64,000 nucleotides of DNA from Massilia litorea (GTDB lineage: Bacteria > Pseudomonadota > Gammaproteobacteria > Burkholderiales > Burkholderiaceae_D). The notes beneath the pieces are model-generated. The model was not told the origin of the DNA. It saw only the letters and a program-made list of their open reading frames with translations, and made no database searches. The stretch spans positions 1,364,001 to 1,428,000 of the forward strand of contig NZ_CP062941.1 in assembly GCF_015101885.1 (NCBI RefSeq). The letters are read 5' to 3'. Below, one piece after another: positions 30,665-39,805 of this stretch. Position 1 is the stretch's first letter. Every line of letters begins with the position of its first letter. Both the position numbers and the translations under genes were made by a program.

Positions 30665-30713
30665 GGGTGTCTCCTCTTTATTAACGACGTTTGAATAGCG
30701 GATAAAAACCAAC

Positions 30714-31772
30714 TCAATGCGGGAAGGGCCACAAGCGTAATTTCTCTTTGCCGATCTGCCACAGGCGCGCCAGCCCATGCGGTTCGACGATCAGGAAGAA
30801 GATGATCAATCCGCCGAACACCATCAGCTCGAGGTTCGAGGCGTAATTCGTCGCCAGTCCCAGCGCGTGCGCCAGCATGTTCAGGAAAATCGGCAGCAGG
30901 ACAATAAAAGCGGCGCCGAGGAAGGAACCGAGAATGGAACCGACGCCGCCGATGATCACCATGAACAGGATCCGGAACGACAGGTCCAGGCTGTAGGCTT
31001 CCGGTTCCACCGTGCCGAGATAGGCAAACGCGTACAGGGCGCCGGCCACGCCGCAATAAAACGAGCTGACGGCAAACGCGAGCAGCTTGGTGCGCAGCGG
31101 CCGGAAACCGATCACTTCGGCCGCCATGTCCATGTCGCGGATCGCCATCCACGAGCGTCCCACGTTCGAGCGGATCATGTTCTTGGCCAGCAGCGCCATC
31201 AGGGAAACGATTCCCAGCACCAGCAGGTATTTCGCTTGCGGCGACACGAAGCGGTAGCCGAAGATCTGCATCGTCTGCACCGTCACCACGCCCGATGAAC
31301 TGTAGTTGGTCAGGTACGGGATCTTGGTCAGGCACCAGATGACAAAGAACTGGGTGGCGAGGGTCGCCGCCGCCAGATAAAAGCCGCGGATGCGCAGCGA
31401 GGGCAGGCCGAAGGCGATGCCGACCAGGGCAGCGCACAGGCCGCCCAGGATAAAAGCGAGCAGCAGCGGCATGCCGGGAATGCGCGCCACGAAATTGAAC
31501 GAGGCATAGGCGCCGACCGCCATGAAGGCGGCGGTGCCCAACGACAGCTGGCCGGCGTAGCCCGTCAACATGTTCAAGCCGAGCGCGGCCAGCGCAAAAA
31601 TCAGGAACGGAATCAGGATGGCGGAGAGCAGGTAAGGGGAGGCCAGCAGCGGCACCGCCGCCAGGGCGACCGCCAGCAGCGCGCACAGGGCGACGCGGTC
31701 CTGGCGGATCGGCAGGATCTGGCCGTCGGCGACATAGCTCGTTTTGAACTGTCCGGCTTCGCGATAGAGCAT
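30714..31772 (-). CDS. Branched-chain-type ABC transporter permease (LivM)
   Basis: 352 residues with about ten membrane helices. GLNMLTGYAGQLSLGTAAFMAVGAYA and the EAA-like loop region FGLPSLRIRGFYLAAATLATQF are the LivM signature. The gene follows livH by three bases. Confidence 0.9.
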   Translation of the reverse strand: MLYREAGQFKTSYVADGQILPIRQDRVALCALLAVALAAVPLLASPYLLSAILIPFLIFALAALGLNMLTGYAGQLSLGTAAFMAVGAYASFNFVARIPGMPLLLAFILGGLCAALVGIAFGLPSLRIRGFYLAAATLATQFFVIWCLTKIPYLTNYSSSGVVTVQTMQIFGYRFVSPQAKYLLVLGIVSLMALLAKNMIRSNVGRSWMAIRDMDMAAEVIGFRPLRTKLLAFAVSSFYCGVAGALYAFAYLGTVEPEAYSLDLSFRILFMVIIGGVGSILGSFLGAAFIVLLPIFLNMLAHALGLATNYASNLELMVFGGLIIFFLIVEPHGLARLWQIGKEKLRLWPFPH

Positions 31773-31775
31773 GGT

Positions 31776-32672
31776 TTAAATTCTCCGGATGATTTTTTCG
31801 CCGAACAGCCCTTCGGGGCGCACCAGCAGGAACAGCAAGGCCAGCACATACGGGAACCAGCCTTCGATGCCGCCGCCCACCATCGGCCCGATATAGACTT
31901 CGGCCAGCTTTTCGCTGGCGCCGATGATCAGGCCACCGACGATCGCACCCGGTACCGAAGTGAACCCGCCCAGGATCAGCACCGGCAGCGCTTTCAGGGC
32001 GATGAAGGTCAATGCGAACTGCACGCCATTGCGCGCGCCCCAGAGCAGGCCGGCGACGAGCGCCACCAGTCCCGCGACCGACCAGACGACGACCCAGATT
32101 CTCTGCAGCGGAATGCCGACGGCCAGCGCCGCCTGGTGGTCGTCTGCCACCGCGCGCAGGGCGCGCCCGACCCGCGTTTTCGTGAACAGCAGCGCCAGGG
32201 CGACCACCAGCACCGCGCACACCACGGCCGCCGTCATGTCGAACTGCGATACCAGGATATTGAAATGCTCCATCAGGTATTCGTTTGGCACGTCCTCGAT
32301 CGGCAGCTCGAGTTTACGGACCTGCGAACCCCAGAGCAGCTGGGCCAGGCCCTCGATAAAAAACGCCAGGCCGATCGTGGCCATGAACAGCGTGATTTCC
32401 GGCTGGTTCACCAGGGGCCGCAGCACGACCCGTTCGATGGCCAGCGCCAGCGCGATCATCACCAGGATCGTCAAGGGAATGGCGAGCCAGAGCGAGACGC
32501 CGAATTTGTCGACCATGCCGACGCAGGTCAGCGCCGCGAAGAAGACCATGGCGCCTTGCGCGAAATTGAAGACGCCCGAGGCTTTATAGATCAGGACAAA
32601 GCCGATGGCGACCAGCGCGTACATCACCCCCGACAGCAGGCCGCCGAGCAGCACTTCGATGAAAAAGCTCAT
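31776..32672 (-). CDS. Branched-chain-type ABC transporter permease (LivH)
   Basis: 298 residues, about eight helices. LLGGLLSGVMYALVAIGFVLIYKASGVFNFAQGAMVF and AIVGGLIIGASEKLAEVYIG are LivH features. Its start overlaps the stop of livG (ATGA), so the two are coupled. Confidence 0.9.
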   Translation of the reverse strand: MSFFIEVLLGGLLSGVMYALVAIGFVLIYKASGVFNFAQGAMVFFAALTCVGMVDKFGVSLWLAIPLTILVMIALALAIERVVLRPLVNQPEITLFMATIGLAFFIEGLAQLLWGSQVRKLELPIEDVPNEYLMEHFNILVSQFDMTAAVVCAVLVVALALLFTKTRVGRALRAVADDHQAALAVGIPLQRIWVVVWSVAGLVALVAGLLWGARNGVQFALTFIALKALPVLILGGFTSVPGAIVGGLIIGASEKLAEVYIGPMVGGGIEGWFPYVLALLFLLVRPEGLFGEKIIRRI

Positions 32673-33499
32673 GCCGCGCTCCCTTCGTGCGCCTGGCCGA
32701 GGTAGGCCTTGATCACGTTCTCATTGGTCCGCACCTCGTCCGGGGTGCCGTCGCCGATCTTCTTGCCGTAGTCGAGCACGACGACGCGGTCGGAGATGTC
32801 CATCACCACGCCCATGTCGTGCTCGATCAGGACGATGGTCGTGCCGAACTGGTCGTTCACGTCGAGGATGAAGCGGCACATGTCCTGCTTTTCCTCGACG
32901 TTCATGCCGGCCATCGGTTCGTCCAGCAGCAGGATCTCGGGTTCGGCCGCCAGCGCGCGCCCAAGTTCGACCCGCTTTTGCAGGCCGTAGGGCAGGCGCC
33001 CCACCGGCGTCTTGCGGATCGCCTGGATCTCGAGGAAATCGATGATCGCCTCGGCCTGTTCGCGGTGCGCGATTTCTTCCCTTCTGGCCGCGCCCAGGTA
33101 AAACGCCTGCTGCAAAAAATTCGTTTTCATTTTGAGGTTCCGGCCGGTCATGATGTTGTCCAGCACCGTCATCCCTTTAAAGAGCGCGATATTTTGAAAA
33201 GTGCGGGCGATGCCCGCTTTCGCCGCGCCGTAGCAGTCCATGTTCGTGCGGTGCACGCCGCGCAGCACGATTTCTCCCTGCTGCGGGCGGTACACGCCGT
33301 TGATCACGTTCAGCATCGAGCTTTTGCCGGCGCCGTTCGGCCCGATAATGGCGCGGATCTCGTGTTGCTTCACGTCGAAGGAAATGTCGGTCAGCGCTTT
33401 CACCCCGCCGAAGGAGAGCGAAATGTTTTTCAGGTCGAGGATCACGTCGCCGATCCGGCGCTCGGTGCCCGGCTGGCCTGGGGGCTGGGTCATTTCCAT
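32669..33499 (-). CDS. Branched-chain-type ABC transporter ATP-binding protein (LivG)
   Basis: 276 residues from the ATG at 33499, which has GGAGG seven bases upstream; a GTG at 33502 is also possible. Walker A GPNGAGKSS, the signature region LPYGLQKRVELGRAL and Walker B EILLLDEPMAGMN are present. LivG carries the usual C-terminal extension (IKAYLGQAH). The start overlaps the acyl-CoA synthetase stop. Confidence 0.9.
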   Translation of the reverse strand: MEMTQPPGQPGTERRIGDVILDLKNISLSFGGVKALTDISFDVKQHEIRAIIGPNGAGKSSMLNVINGVYRPQQGEIVLRGVHRTNMDCYGAAKAGIARTFQNIALFKGMTVLDNIMTGRNLKMKTNFLQQAFYLGAARREEIAHREQAEAIIDFLEIQAIRKTPVGRLPYGLQKRVELGRALAAEPEILLLDEPMAGMNVEEKQDMCRFILDVNDQFGTTIVLIEHDMGVVMDISDRVVVLDYGKKIGDGTPDEVRTNENVIKAYLGQAHEGSAA

Positions 33500-35454
33500 C
33501 ACGCCGCCTCCTGCAGCACGGGATAGGTAGCGGCATCGACGATGCGCAGCTCGGCGCTGACGACACCGCTGCGCCCGTCCTCGAATTTGACCTGCGTGCT
33601 GATGAACTGCGAAGTCTTGCCCGTGTACAGCGCCTCGATCAGCACGGCGTATTTTTGGGCGACGAATTTTCTCCTCACCTTGCGCGTGCGGGTCAGCTCG
33701 TCGTCGTCCGGATCGAGTTCCTTGTGCAACACTAAAAAACGGTGGATCTGCGTTTGTCCCATCAGCGCTTCATTCGCGAGATCGGCATTCACTTTCTGTA
33801 CGCAGTCGCGCATCAGTTCCAGCACCTGCGGATTGGCCGCCAGATCCGTGTAGCCGGAATAGGCGAGGTTGCGCCGCTCGGCCCAGTTGCCGACCGCTTC
33901 CATGTCGATATTCAGGAAAGCACAGACCTGGTCGCGCCCATTGCCGAAGGCGACCGCCTCCTTGATGAACGGGAAGAACTTCAGTTTATTTTCGATGTAG
34001 TTGGGCGCGAAGATGGCGCCGCCGTTCATCCTGCCGACATCGGCCGCGCGGTCGATGATTTTCAGATGCCCATCGCTGTCGAACATGCCGGCGTCCCCGG
34101 TGTGAAAATAACCGTCGCTGTCGATCACTTCGGCCGTCGCGTCCGGCCTTTTAAAATAGCCATCCATGTTCGACACGCCTTTTACCAGTACTTCGCCGTT
34201 CTCGGCGAGGCGCACCTCGACCCCGGGCGCGGGAATACCGACGCTGTCGAACTTGATGTTCCCGTCCGGCTGCAGGCAGACATAGGCGCAGGTTTCGGTC
34301 GAGCCATACAGCTGCTTTAAATTGATCCCGATCGAGCGATAGAAACGGAACAGGTCGGGACCGATGGCCGCGCCCGCGGTGTAGGCGATGCGCACGCGCG
34401 ACAGGCCCAGCACGTTTTTCAGCGGCTCGTAGACGAACAGCCGGCCCAGCGCATAGTTAAGCCGTTCCAGGGCGCCGACCGGCTTGCCGTCCAGGATGGC
34501 GGCGCCGCTGCGGCGCGCCACGGCCATGAAATAGTCGAACATGCGGCGTTTGATGGCGCCCGCGTCTTCCATCCGGATCATGACGGTGGTGAGCATGTTC
34601 TCGAACACGCGAGGTGGGGCAAAATAATAGGTCGGGCCGATTTCACGCAGGTCGGTCAGCACCGTGTCGCTCGACTCCGGGCAGTTCACCGTAAAACCGG
34701 CGACCATCGCCTGCGCCAGCGAAAACAGGCAATCGCCGACCCAGGCCATCGGCAGGTAGGAAAGGATGTCCTCGCGTTCGGTCAGCTTGTCGAAGCCGAC
34801 CCCGCCTTCGCCCGCCGCGATCAGGGCCGCGTGCGACTGCATCACGCCCTTCGGCTTGCCGGTGGTGCCCGAGGTGTAGAGGATGATGGCGGTGTCGCTG
34901 CCTTGGCCGCTTTGAACCGCGGCGTCGAAGGCGCCGGGGTGGGCCGCATCCCAGGCGCGTCCCATTTCCTGGAGGGCGGCAAACGACAGCAGGCCGGCGT
35001 GCCGATAATGGCGCATGCCGCGTTCGTCCTCGAACACGATGCGGCGCACGCGCGGGCACAGGGCCTGCAGTTCGAGCAGTTTATCGACCTGCTCCTGGTC
35101 TTCGACCACAGCGAACTCGATATCGGCGTCGTTCAGCACATGCGCCATGTCGGCCGCCGGCGCATCCTGGTAGAGCGGGACCGGCACGCCGCCCAGGCAC
35201 TGGGCCGCCAACATCGCCCAGTACAGGCGCGGCCGATTGTCGCCGATGATGGCCAGGTTCATGCCGCGTTCGAAACCGAGCGCGGCCAGCCCGCAGGCGA
35301 GAGATCTCACCTCGGCATTGACCTGCAGCCAGGACCATTCCTGCCAGATGCCCAGGTATTTCTCGCGAAACGCCGGGCGTGCGCCGCGCTGTTGCCCGTG
35401 GGCGAGCAGGCGCCGCGGGAAAGTCTGCAAGGGCACGCTCTCCGATGTCTCCAT
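33499..35454 (-). CDS. Long-chain-type acyl-CoA synthetase (AMP-binding)
   Basis: 651 residues. Adenylation motifs are intact: AIILYTSGTTGKPKGVMQSH (P-loop), LYGSTETCAY, GYFHTGDAGMF and HLKIIDRAADVGRMNGG. It should make acyl-CoA from a free acid and ATP. It is first in a seven-gene leftward cluster with a complete importer, so imported acid and CoA activation are likely linked. The start at 35454 has AGGAG nine bases upstream; the frame stays open far beyond it, but that extension runs antisense to the regulator gene. Confidence 0.9.
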   Translation of the reverse strand: METSESVPLQTFPRRLLAHGQQRGARPAFREKYLGIWQEWSWLQVNAEVRSLACGLAALGFERGMNLAIIGDNRPRLYWAMLAAQCLGGVPVPLYQDAPAADMAHVLNDADIEFAVVEDQEQVDKLLELQALCPRVRRIVFEDERGMRHYRHAGLLSFAALQEMGRAWDAAHPGAFDAAVQSGQGSDTAIILYTSGTTGKPKGVMQSHAALIAAGEGGVGFDKLTEREDILSYLPMAWVGDCLFSLAQAMVAGFTVNCPESSDTVLTDLREIGPTYYFAPPRVFENMLTTVMIRMEDAGAIKRRMFDYFMAVARRSGAAILDGKPVGALERLNYALGRLFVYEPLKNVLGLSRVRIAYTAGAAIGPDLFRFYRSIGINLKQLYGSTETCAYVCLQPDGNIKFDSVGIPAPGVEVRLAENGEVLVKGVSNMDGYFKRPDATAEVIDSDGYFHTGDAGMFDSDGHLKIIDRAADVGRMNGGAIFAPNYIENKLKFFPFIKEAVAFGNGRDQVCAFLNIDMEAVGNWAERRNLAYSGYTDLAANPQVLELMRDCVQKVNADLANEALMGQTQIHRFLVLHKELDPDDDELTRTRKVRRKFVAQKYAVLIEALYTGKTSQFISTQVKFEDGRSGVVSAELRIVDAATYPVLQEAA

Positions 35455-35539
35455 CGCTGTCTCCTGGTGTGGTTCCGCACGAAATCTTTGGCCGGCGAAA
35501 TTTTTATGTGAAGATAGTACTTGGCGTTCGTTTAATAAG

Positions 35540-35557
35540 TTGTCATCTGAATGACAA
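35540..35557. promoter_or_regulatory. Palindromic CRP/FNR-type operator
   Basis: TTGTCAT and ATGACAA form perfect 7-base arms around CTGA, the size and spacing of CRP/FNR-family sites (TGTCA-N6-TGACA core). It lies in the 132-base gap between the divergent acyl-CoA synthetase and CRP/FNR regulator genes, so it may control both. Confidence 0.7.
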
Positions 35558-35586
35558 TTGGCCGACTTTCGATGACGCGTTGCACA

Positions 35587-36273
35587 ATGAAAATGCCGAC
35601 ACAGACCCTGCTGGAACACCTGCGCGCCACGATCTGGGGACGCGTGCTGACGCCTGTCGAAATGGCGCGGGTCGAGGCCGACTGTTTCGAGCAGTTCGTC
35701 CCGAAAGGCGGTTTTGTCTGCCGCAAGGGAGAAGCGCTGGAAAACTGGGTCGGCATCATCGACGGCCTCGTTAAGATCAATAATTTTTCGCCGTCCGGAA
35801 AAAGCGTGACGTTTACCGGGGTGACCGCCGGCGGCTGGTTCGGCGAGGGATCCTTGCTGAAGGACGAATTCAGGAAATACGACGTCATGGCGCTGCGCGA
35901 CACCCGCGTTGCCCGCATGCCGCGCGCCACCTTCGAGTGGCTGCTCGAGATCAGCCTGCCGTTCAACCGGTTCTTGCTCATGCAGCTCAACGAGCGCCTG
36001 GGCCAGTTCATCGGCCAGGTCGAGACCGACCGCATGCTCGACGTCGATACGCGCGTCGCGCGCTGCCTGGCGGCGATGTTCAACGCCCACCTGTATCCGG
36101 GCGTGGAACCGCTGGTGCAGCTCTCGCAGGAAGAGATCGGCTACCTGTCGGGCGCCTCGCGCCAACGCGTCAACGTCGCCTTGCAGCTGCTCGAGAAGGC
36201 GGGGGTGGTACGGCTCGATTACGGCGGGATCCGGGTGCTCGATCTCGAGGGACTGCGCGCCTTCCAGGCGTAG
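35587..36273 (+). CDS. CRP/FNR family transcriptional regulator
   Basis: 228 residues. The cyclic-nucleotide-binding fold is at residues about 20-130 (GFVCRKGEALENWVGIIDGLVKINNFSPSGKS), and the C-terminal winged helix-turn-helix reads LSQEEIGYLSGASRQRVNVALQLLEKAG. There is no FNR-type N-terminal Cys cluster. The ATG at 35587 is preferred, since earlier ATGs (35551, 35572) fall in or near the operator; no strong ribosome site is seen for any. It probably regulates the acyl-CoA synthetase and importer cluster. Confidence 0.85.
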   Translation: MKMPTQTLLEHLRATIWGRVLTPVEMARVEADCFEQFVPKGGFVCRKGEALENWVGIIDGLVKINNFSPSGKSVTFTGVTAGGWFGEGSLLKDEFRKYDVMALRDTRVARMPRATFEWLLEISLPFNRFLLMQLNERLGQFIGQVETDRMLDVDTRVARCLAAMFNAHLYPGVEPLVQLSQEEIGYLSGASRQRVNVALQLLEKAGVVRLDYGGIRVLDLEGLRAFQA

Positions 36274-36301
36274 GATGCACGGCCACGATTGCCTGCGCCA
36301 T

Positions 36302-36328
36302 CTCCTATGGTTGGAGGTATGATAGGAG
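36302..36328 (+). other. Hairpin that could hide the aminopeptidase ribosome site
   Basis: CTCCTAT (36302-36308) pairs with ATAGGAG (36322-36328); the second arm is the AGGAGG just before the ATG at 36331. The loop contains a second GGAGGT-ATG. The structure could reduce or switch initiation between the two start codons. Confidence 0.4.
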
Positions 36329-36330
36329 GC

Positions 36331-38160
36331 ATGTCTACTCCAACGCATACCTCTTCCCCTGCGGCGCGTGTAAAACTGCTGCGCGCCGCGATGGCCCGCC
36401 ACGGCATCGATGCGTATATCGTCCCGTCGAGCGATCCCCACCTGTCCGAATACCTGCCGCGCCGCTGGCAGGGCCGCGAATGGCTGTCCGGTTTTACGGG
36501 TTCGGTCGGCACCTTGATCGCGACCGCCGATTTCGCCGGCGTCTGGACCGATGGCCGCTACTGGACCCAGGCCGAGACCGAGCTGGCCGGCAGCGGGATC
36601 GCGCTGATGAAGATTCCGTCGGGCGCCAGCCTGCTGCACATCGACTGGTTGGCAAAGACCATGCAGCCCGGCCAGACGGTGGCGGTCGACGCGCGCGTAC
36701 TCGGCCTGGCCGTGGCGCGCCTGTTGAAGGACGCCTTGCAAGCGCGCGACGTCAAACTGCGCACCGACATCGACCTGCTCGACCAGATCTGGAGCGAGCG
36801 CCCGGGACTGCCGACCGAAGCGCTGTACGAACACGCGGCGCCGCACGCGACCTTAGCGCGCGCCGACAAACTGGCCGCGACCCGCGCGGCGATGGCGCAA
36901 CTGGGCGCCGAGCGCCATTTCATGTCGACGCTCGACGACATCGCCTACCTGCTCAACCTGCGCGGCGCCGACGTCCCTTTCAATCCGGTGTTCGTCGCCC
37001 ACGCGCTGATCGAACAGGACGGCGCGACGCTGTTTGTCGCCGAAAATAAGGCAGCGCCTGAACTGCGGGCACGGCTGCTGGAAGACGGCGTGCGCCTGGC
37101 GCCGTATGCGCAGGCCGCCGCAGCCTTGTCGGCCCTGCCGGCGGGTTCCACACTGCTGGTCGACCCGAGACGTATCACGGCCGGCATGCGTGAAGCCGTG
37201 GCCGGCGGCGTCAACGTGGTCGAGGCGATCAACCCGACCACCTTCGCCAAATCGCGCAAGACGGAAAGCGAAGCCGCCAACGTGCGCGCGACCATGGAGC
37301 AGGACGGCGCGGCCCTGTGCGAATTCTTCGCCTGGCTGGAAGCGACCCTGGCCGACCCGCAGCGCGCGCCGCTGACCGAACTGACGATCGACGAACGGAT
37401 CACGGCCGCGCGTGCGCGCCGCCCGGGTTTTGTCAGCCCGAGTTTCGGCACGATCGCCGGCTTCAATGCCAACGGCGCAATCATGCACTATCGCGCCTCG
37501 CAGGCTTCCCACGCCGTGATCGAAGGCGATGGCCTGCTCTTGATCGATTCGGGCGGCCAGTACCTGGGCGGCACCACGGATATTACGCGCGTGGTCCCGG
37601 TCGGGAACATCACCGACGCCCACCGGCGCGACTTTACCCTGGTGCTGAAGGGGATGATGGCCTTGTCGAGCGCCTGTTTCCCGCGCGGGACCAAAGGTCC
37701 GATGCTCGACGCCATCGCACGCGCCCCGATCTGGGCGGCGGGCGTCGACTACGGCCACGGCACCGGCCACGGCGTCGGGTATTTCATGAACGTGCACGAA
37801 GGCCCGCAGGTCATCTCCCCATCGGCAGCGCCCGACCCGCACACGGCGATGGAGCCGGGCATGATCACCTCGATCGAGCCGGGCATCTATAAACCGGGAC
37901 GCTGGGGTATCCGCATCGAGAACCTGGTGCTGAACGTCCCCGCGAAGGAGGAAGGAAATGCGGGCGAGTTCGGAGAATTCCTGCGCTTCGAGACGCTGAC
38001 CCTGTGCCCGATCGACACGCGCTGCCTCGACTTGTCGCTGCTGCAGCCGCACGAGAAAGCCTGGCTGAACGACTACCATGTGCAGGTGCGCGAGCGCCTG
38101 CTGCCGCATGTGGCGGGCAGCGCGCGCGAATGGCTCGAACTGCGCACGGAGGCGATCTGA
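36331..38160 (+). CDS. Aminopeptidase P family protein (Xaa-Pro aminopeptidase, M24B)
   Basis: 609 residues, the long three-domain form: two creatinase-like N-terminal domains (1-300), the pita-bread catalytic domain (about 310-550) and a C-terminal M24 domain with LRFETLTLCPIDTRCLDLSLL. Metal ligands are in LLIDSGGQYLGGTTDITR, HGTGHGVGYFMNVHE, SIEPGIY and ENLVL. It removes N-terminal residues before proline. The start at 36331 sits one base after AGGAGG; an in-frame ATG at 36319 is the alternative. Confidence 0.9.
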   Translation: MSTPTHTSSPAARVKLLRAAMARHGIDAYIVPSSDPHLSEYLPRRWQGREWLSGFTGSVGTLIATADFAGVWTDGRYWTQAETELAGSGIALMKIPSGASLLHIDWLAKTMQPGQTVAVDARVLGLAVARLLKDALQARDVKLRTDIDLLDQIWSERPGLPTEALYEHAAPHATLARADKLAATRAAMAQLGAERHFMSTLDDIAYLLNLRGADVPFNPVFVAHALIEQDGATLFVAENKAAPELRARLLEDGVRLAPYAQAAAALSALPAGSTLLVDPRRITAGMREAVAGGVNVVEAINPTTFAKSRKTESEAANVRATMEQDGAALCEFFAWLEATLADPQRAPLTELTIDERITAARARRPGFVSPSFGTIAGFNANGAIMHYRASQASHAVIEGDGLLLIDSGGQYLGGTTDITRVVPVGNITDAHRRDFTLVLKGMMALSSACFPRGTKGPMLDAIARAPIWAAGVDYGHGTGHGVGYFMNVHEGPQVISPSAAPDPHTAMEPGMITSIEPGIYKPGRWGIRIENLVLNVPAKEEGNAGEFGEFLRFETLTLCPIDTRCLDLSLLQPHEKAWLNDYHVQVRERLLPHVAGSAREWLELRTEAI

Positions 38161-38420
38161 TGGTCTCCGCCCGCTCCACCCGCGCCAGTTCCGCCATCGA
38201 GCGTTTAAAACGCCGCACCGGCCACACCGGCTATTCGATGGCCCGCACCGCCAGCGGCGGCTTTTATTTGTCCGAGATGCCGGGCTCTCCCCCGCTGTGC
38301 GAGCCGCTCGAACTGGACGACTTCGTCCGTTTCGTGAACGGCCTCGGGCCGCAGGAAGTCAAGCGCATGACCAAGAACGACATCGCGTTCGAGAAGCAGC
38401 TGGTCAAGAAAAAACCGTGA
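38160..38420 (+). CDS. Small conserved-looking protein, function unknown
   Basis: 86 residues, starting MVSARSTRASSAIERLKRRTGHTGYSMAR. Nothing in it points to a known domain. It is basic at both ends with an acidic centre (CEPLELDDFVRFVNGLG). Its ATG overlaps the aminopeptidase stop by one base (TGATG), so it is probably coupled to that gene. Codon use matches its neighbours. Confidence 0.7.
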   Translation: MVSARSTRASSAIERLKRRTGHTGYSMARTASGGFYLSEMPGSPPLCEPLELDDFVRFVNGLGPQEVKRMTKNDIAFEKQLVKKKP

Positions 38421-38448
38421 GGCGTCCCGTGGTCCCGACAAGCGCGCC

Positions 38449-39192
38449 ATGACGAACGCCCAATACCTGCTGCCCTACTGGTCGCCGAACGAGATCGCCA
38501 CCAATGCGGTGATCCTGCTGCACCTGGCCGGGGCGCTTTTTCTCGGCCTGCTGGTCGGCTACGAACGCTCCTATCACGGACGCGCGGCCGGCATGCGCAC
38601 CTATGGCCTGGTGTGCATGGCCTCGTGCGCGCTGACCATCATCAGCGGCTATCCGGAGATGTGGTTCGGCGGCCAGATGGGGGCGATCGGCACGGTCGAC
38701 CCGACCCGCGTGATGCAGGGCGTGGTAACCGGCATCGGTTTTCTCGGCGCCGGCGTCATCATGCGCGAGGGTTTCAATATCAGCGGCTTGACGACCGCCG
38801 CCTCGATCTGGAGTTCGTCGGTGATCGGTATCCTGGTCGGCGTCGGCTTTTATTTGTCCGCGATGGGACTAGCCTTCTTCTCGGCCATGATCATGATCTA
38901 CCTGACGCGCGTGGAAGCGTTTCTGCCGTCGCGGCGCGCGGTGGCGGTGACGCTGCGTTTTCGCGAAGCCTTCCTGCCGCGCGAGGACGCATTGCGCGAA
39001 GCGGCCCTCGAACGCGGCTACCAGATCGCCAACAGCTCGCTGACGATCTCCAGCAACAACGGACGCCAGGAGTGGCGTTTCGTCGCGATCGCGATGTCGC
39101 GCCACAACCGTGCCACGCTCACCGAACTGGCCGCCGAACTGGCGGCCTCCGAAGGCGTCGAAGGTTTTCAGCTCTCGCACGCACGTAATTAA
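38449..39192 (+). CDS. MgtC/SapB family membrane protein
   Basis: 247 residues. The N-terminal membrane domain has GALFLGLLVGYERSYHGRAAGMRTYGLVCMASC and GFLGAGVIMREGFNISGLTTAASIW, both highly conserved in MgtC. The C-terminal half (about 160-247) is a soluble ACT-like domain. MgtC relatives modulate F-ATPase activity and magnesium homeostasis in intracellular pathogens; the role here is unproven. Confidence 0.9.
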   Translation: MTNAQYLLPYWSPNEIATNAVILLHLAGALFLGLLVGYERSYHGRAAGMRTYGLVCMASCALTIISGYPEMWFGGQMGAIGTVDPTRVMQGVVTGIGFLGAGVIMREGFNISGLTTAASIWSSSVIGILVGVGFYLSAMGLAFFSAMIMIYLTRVEAFLPSRRAVAVTLRFREAFLPREDALREAALERGYQIANSSLTISSNNGRQEWRFVAIAMSRHNRATLTELAAELAASEGVEGFQLSHARN

Positions 39193-39223
39193 ATAAAATG
39201 AAAACAAGACTGGGGTAATACGG

Positions 39224-39805
39224 ATGAATGCTCAAGACGTTCTCGATTTCTGGTTCCTGCCTGCCGGCGATCCCGGCCATGGCAAGGCGCGGCCCGAATG
39301 GTTCCGCAAGGATCCGGCCTTCGACACGCAGATCCGCGAACGCTTCGGCAGCCTGATCGCCCAGGCGATCGCCGGCGGCCTGCGCGAATGGGACCTCGAA
39401 CAGGGCGCGCAAGGCACGCTGGCGCGCATCCTGGTACTCGACCAGTTCACCCGCAATGCGTATCGCGAGACGCCGGAATCGTTTGCCGGTGACACGCTGG
39501 CGCTCGCCGCCGCCCAATCCCTGGTCGAAAGCGGCGGCGACCGCGCATTGGCGCCCTTCCAGCGCGCCTTTGCCTACATGCCCTACGAGCACGCGGAAGA
39601 CGCGCGCATGCAGCAGTGCGCGGTCGACCTGTTCGCCCGCCTGGCGGGCGAACACGAGGGGTTTACGGAGATGCTCGACTACGCGCACCGCCACCGCGGC
39701 GTGATCGCGCGCTTCGGCCGCTTCCCACACCGCAATCCGATCCTCGGACGGGCCTCGAGCGCCGACGAATTGCAGTACCTGAGCCAGCCGGGCGCCGGAT
39801 TCTGA
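39224..39805 (+). CDS. DUF924 family protein
   Basis: 193 residues, helical. DVLDFWFLPAG at the start and RILVLDQFTRNAYR then AFAYMPYEHAEDARMQQCAVDLF identify the DUF924 (YPO2863-like) family. Function is unknown. The stop overlaps the following start by one base. Confidence 0.88.
   Translation: MNAQDVLDFWFLPAGDPGHGKARPEWFRKDPAFDTQIRERFGSLIAQAIAGGLREWDLEQGAQGTLARILVLDQFTRNAYRETPESFAGDTLALAAAQSLVESGGDRALAPFQRAFAYMPYEHAEDARMQQCAVDLFARLAGEHEGFTEMLDYAHRHRGVIARFGRFPHRNPILGRASSADELQYLSQPGAGF

Noticed and set aside
29072..30694. A 540-codon rightward frame antisense to the substrate-binding protein and LivF.
   Set aside because: Composition typical of antisense frames (His, Arg, Gly, Ala, Val) and no start signals.
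35455..36846. The reading frame of the acyl-CoA synthetase stays open far upstream, giving a 1115-codon frame.
   Set aside because: The extension is antisense to the CRP/FNR gene and aminopeptidase, has no ribosome site and no protein character; AMP-binding motifs start after 35454 where a good ribosome site exists.
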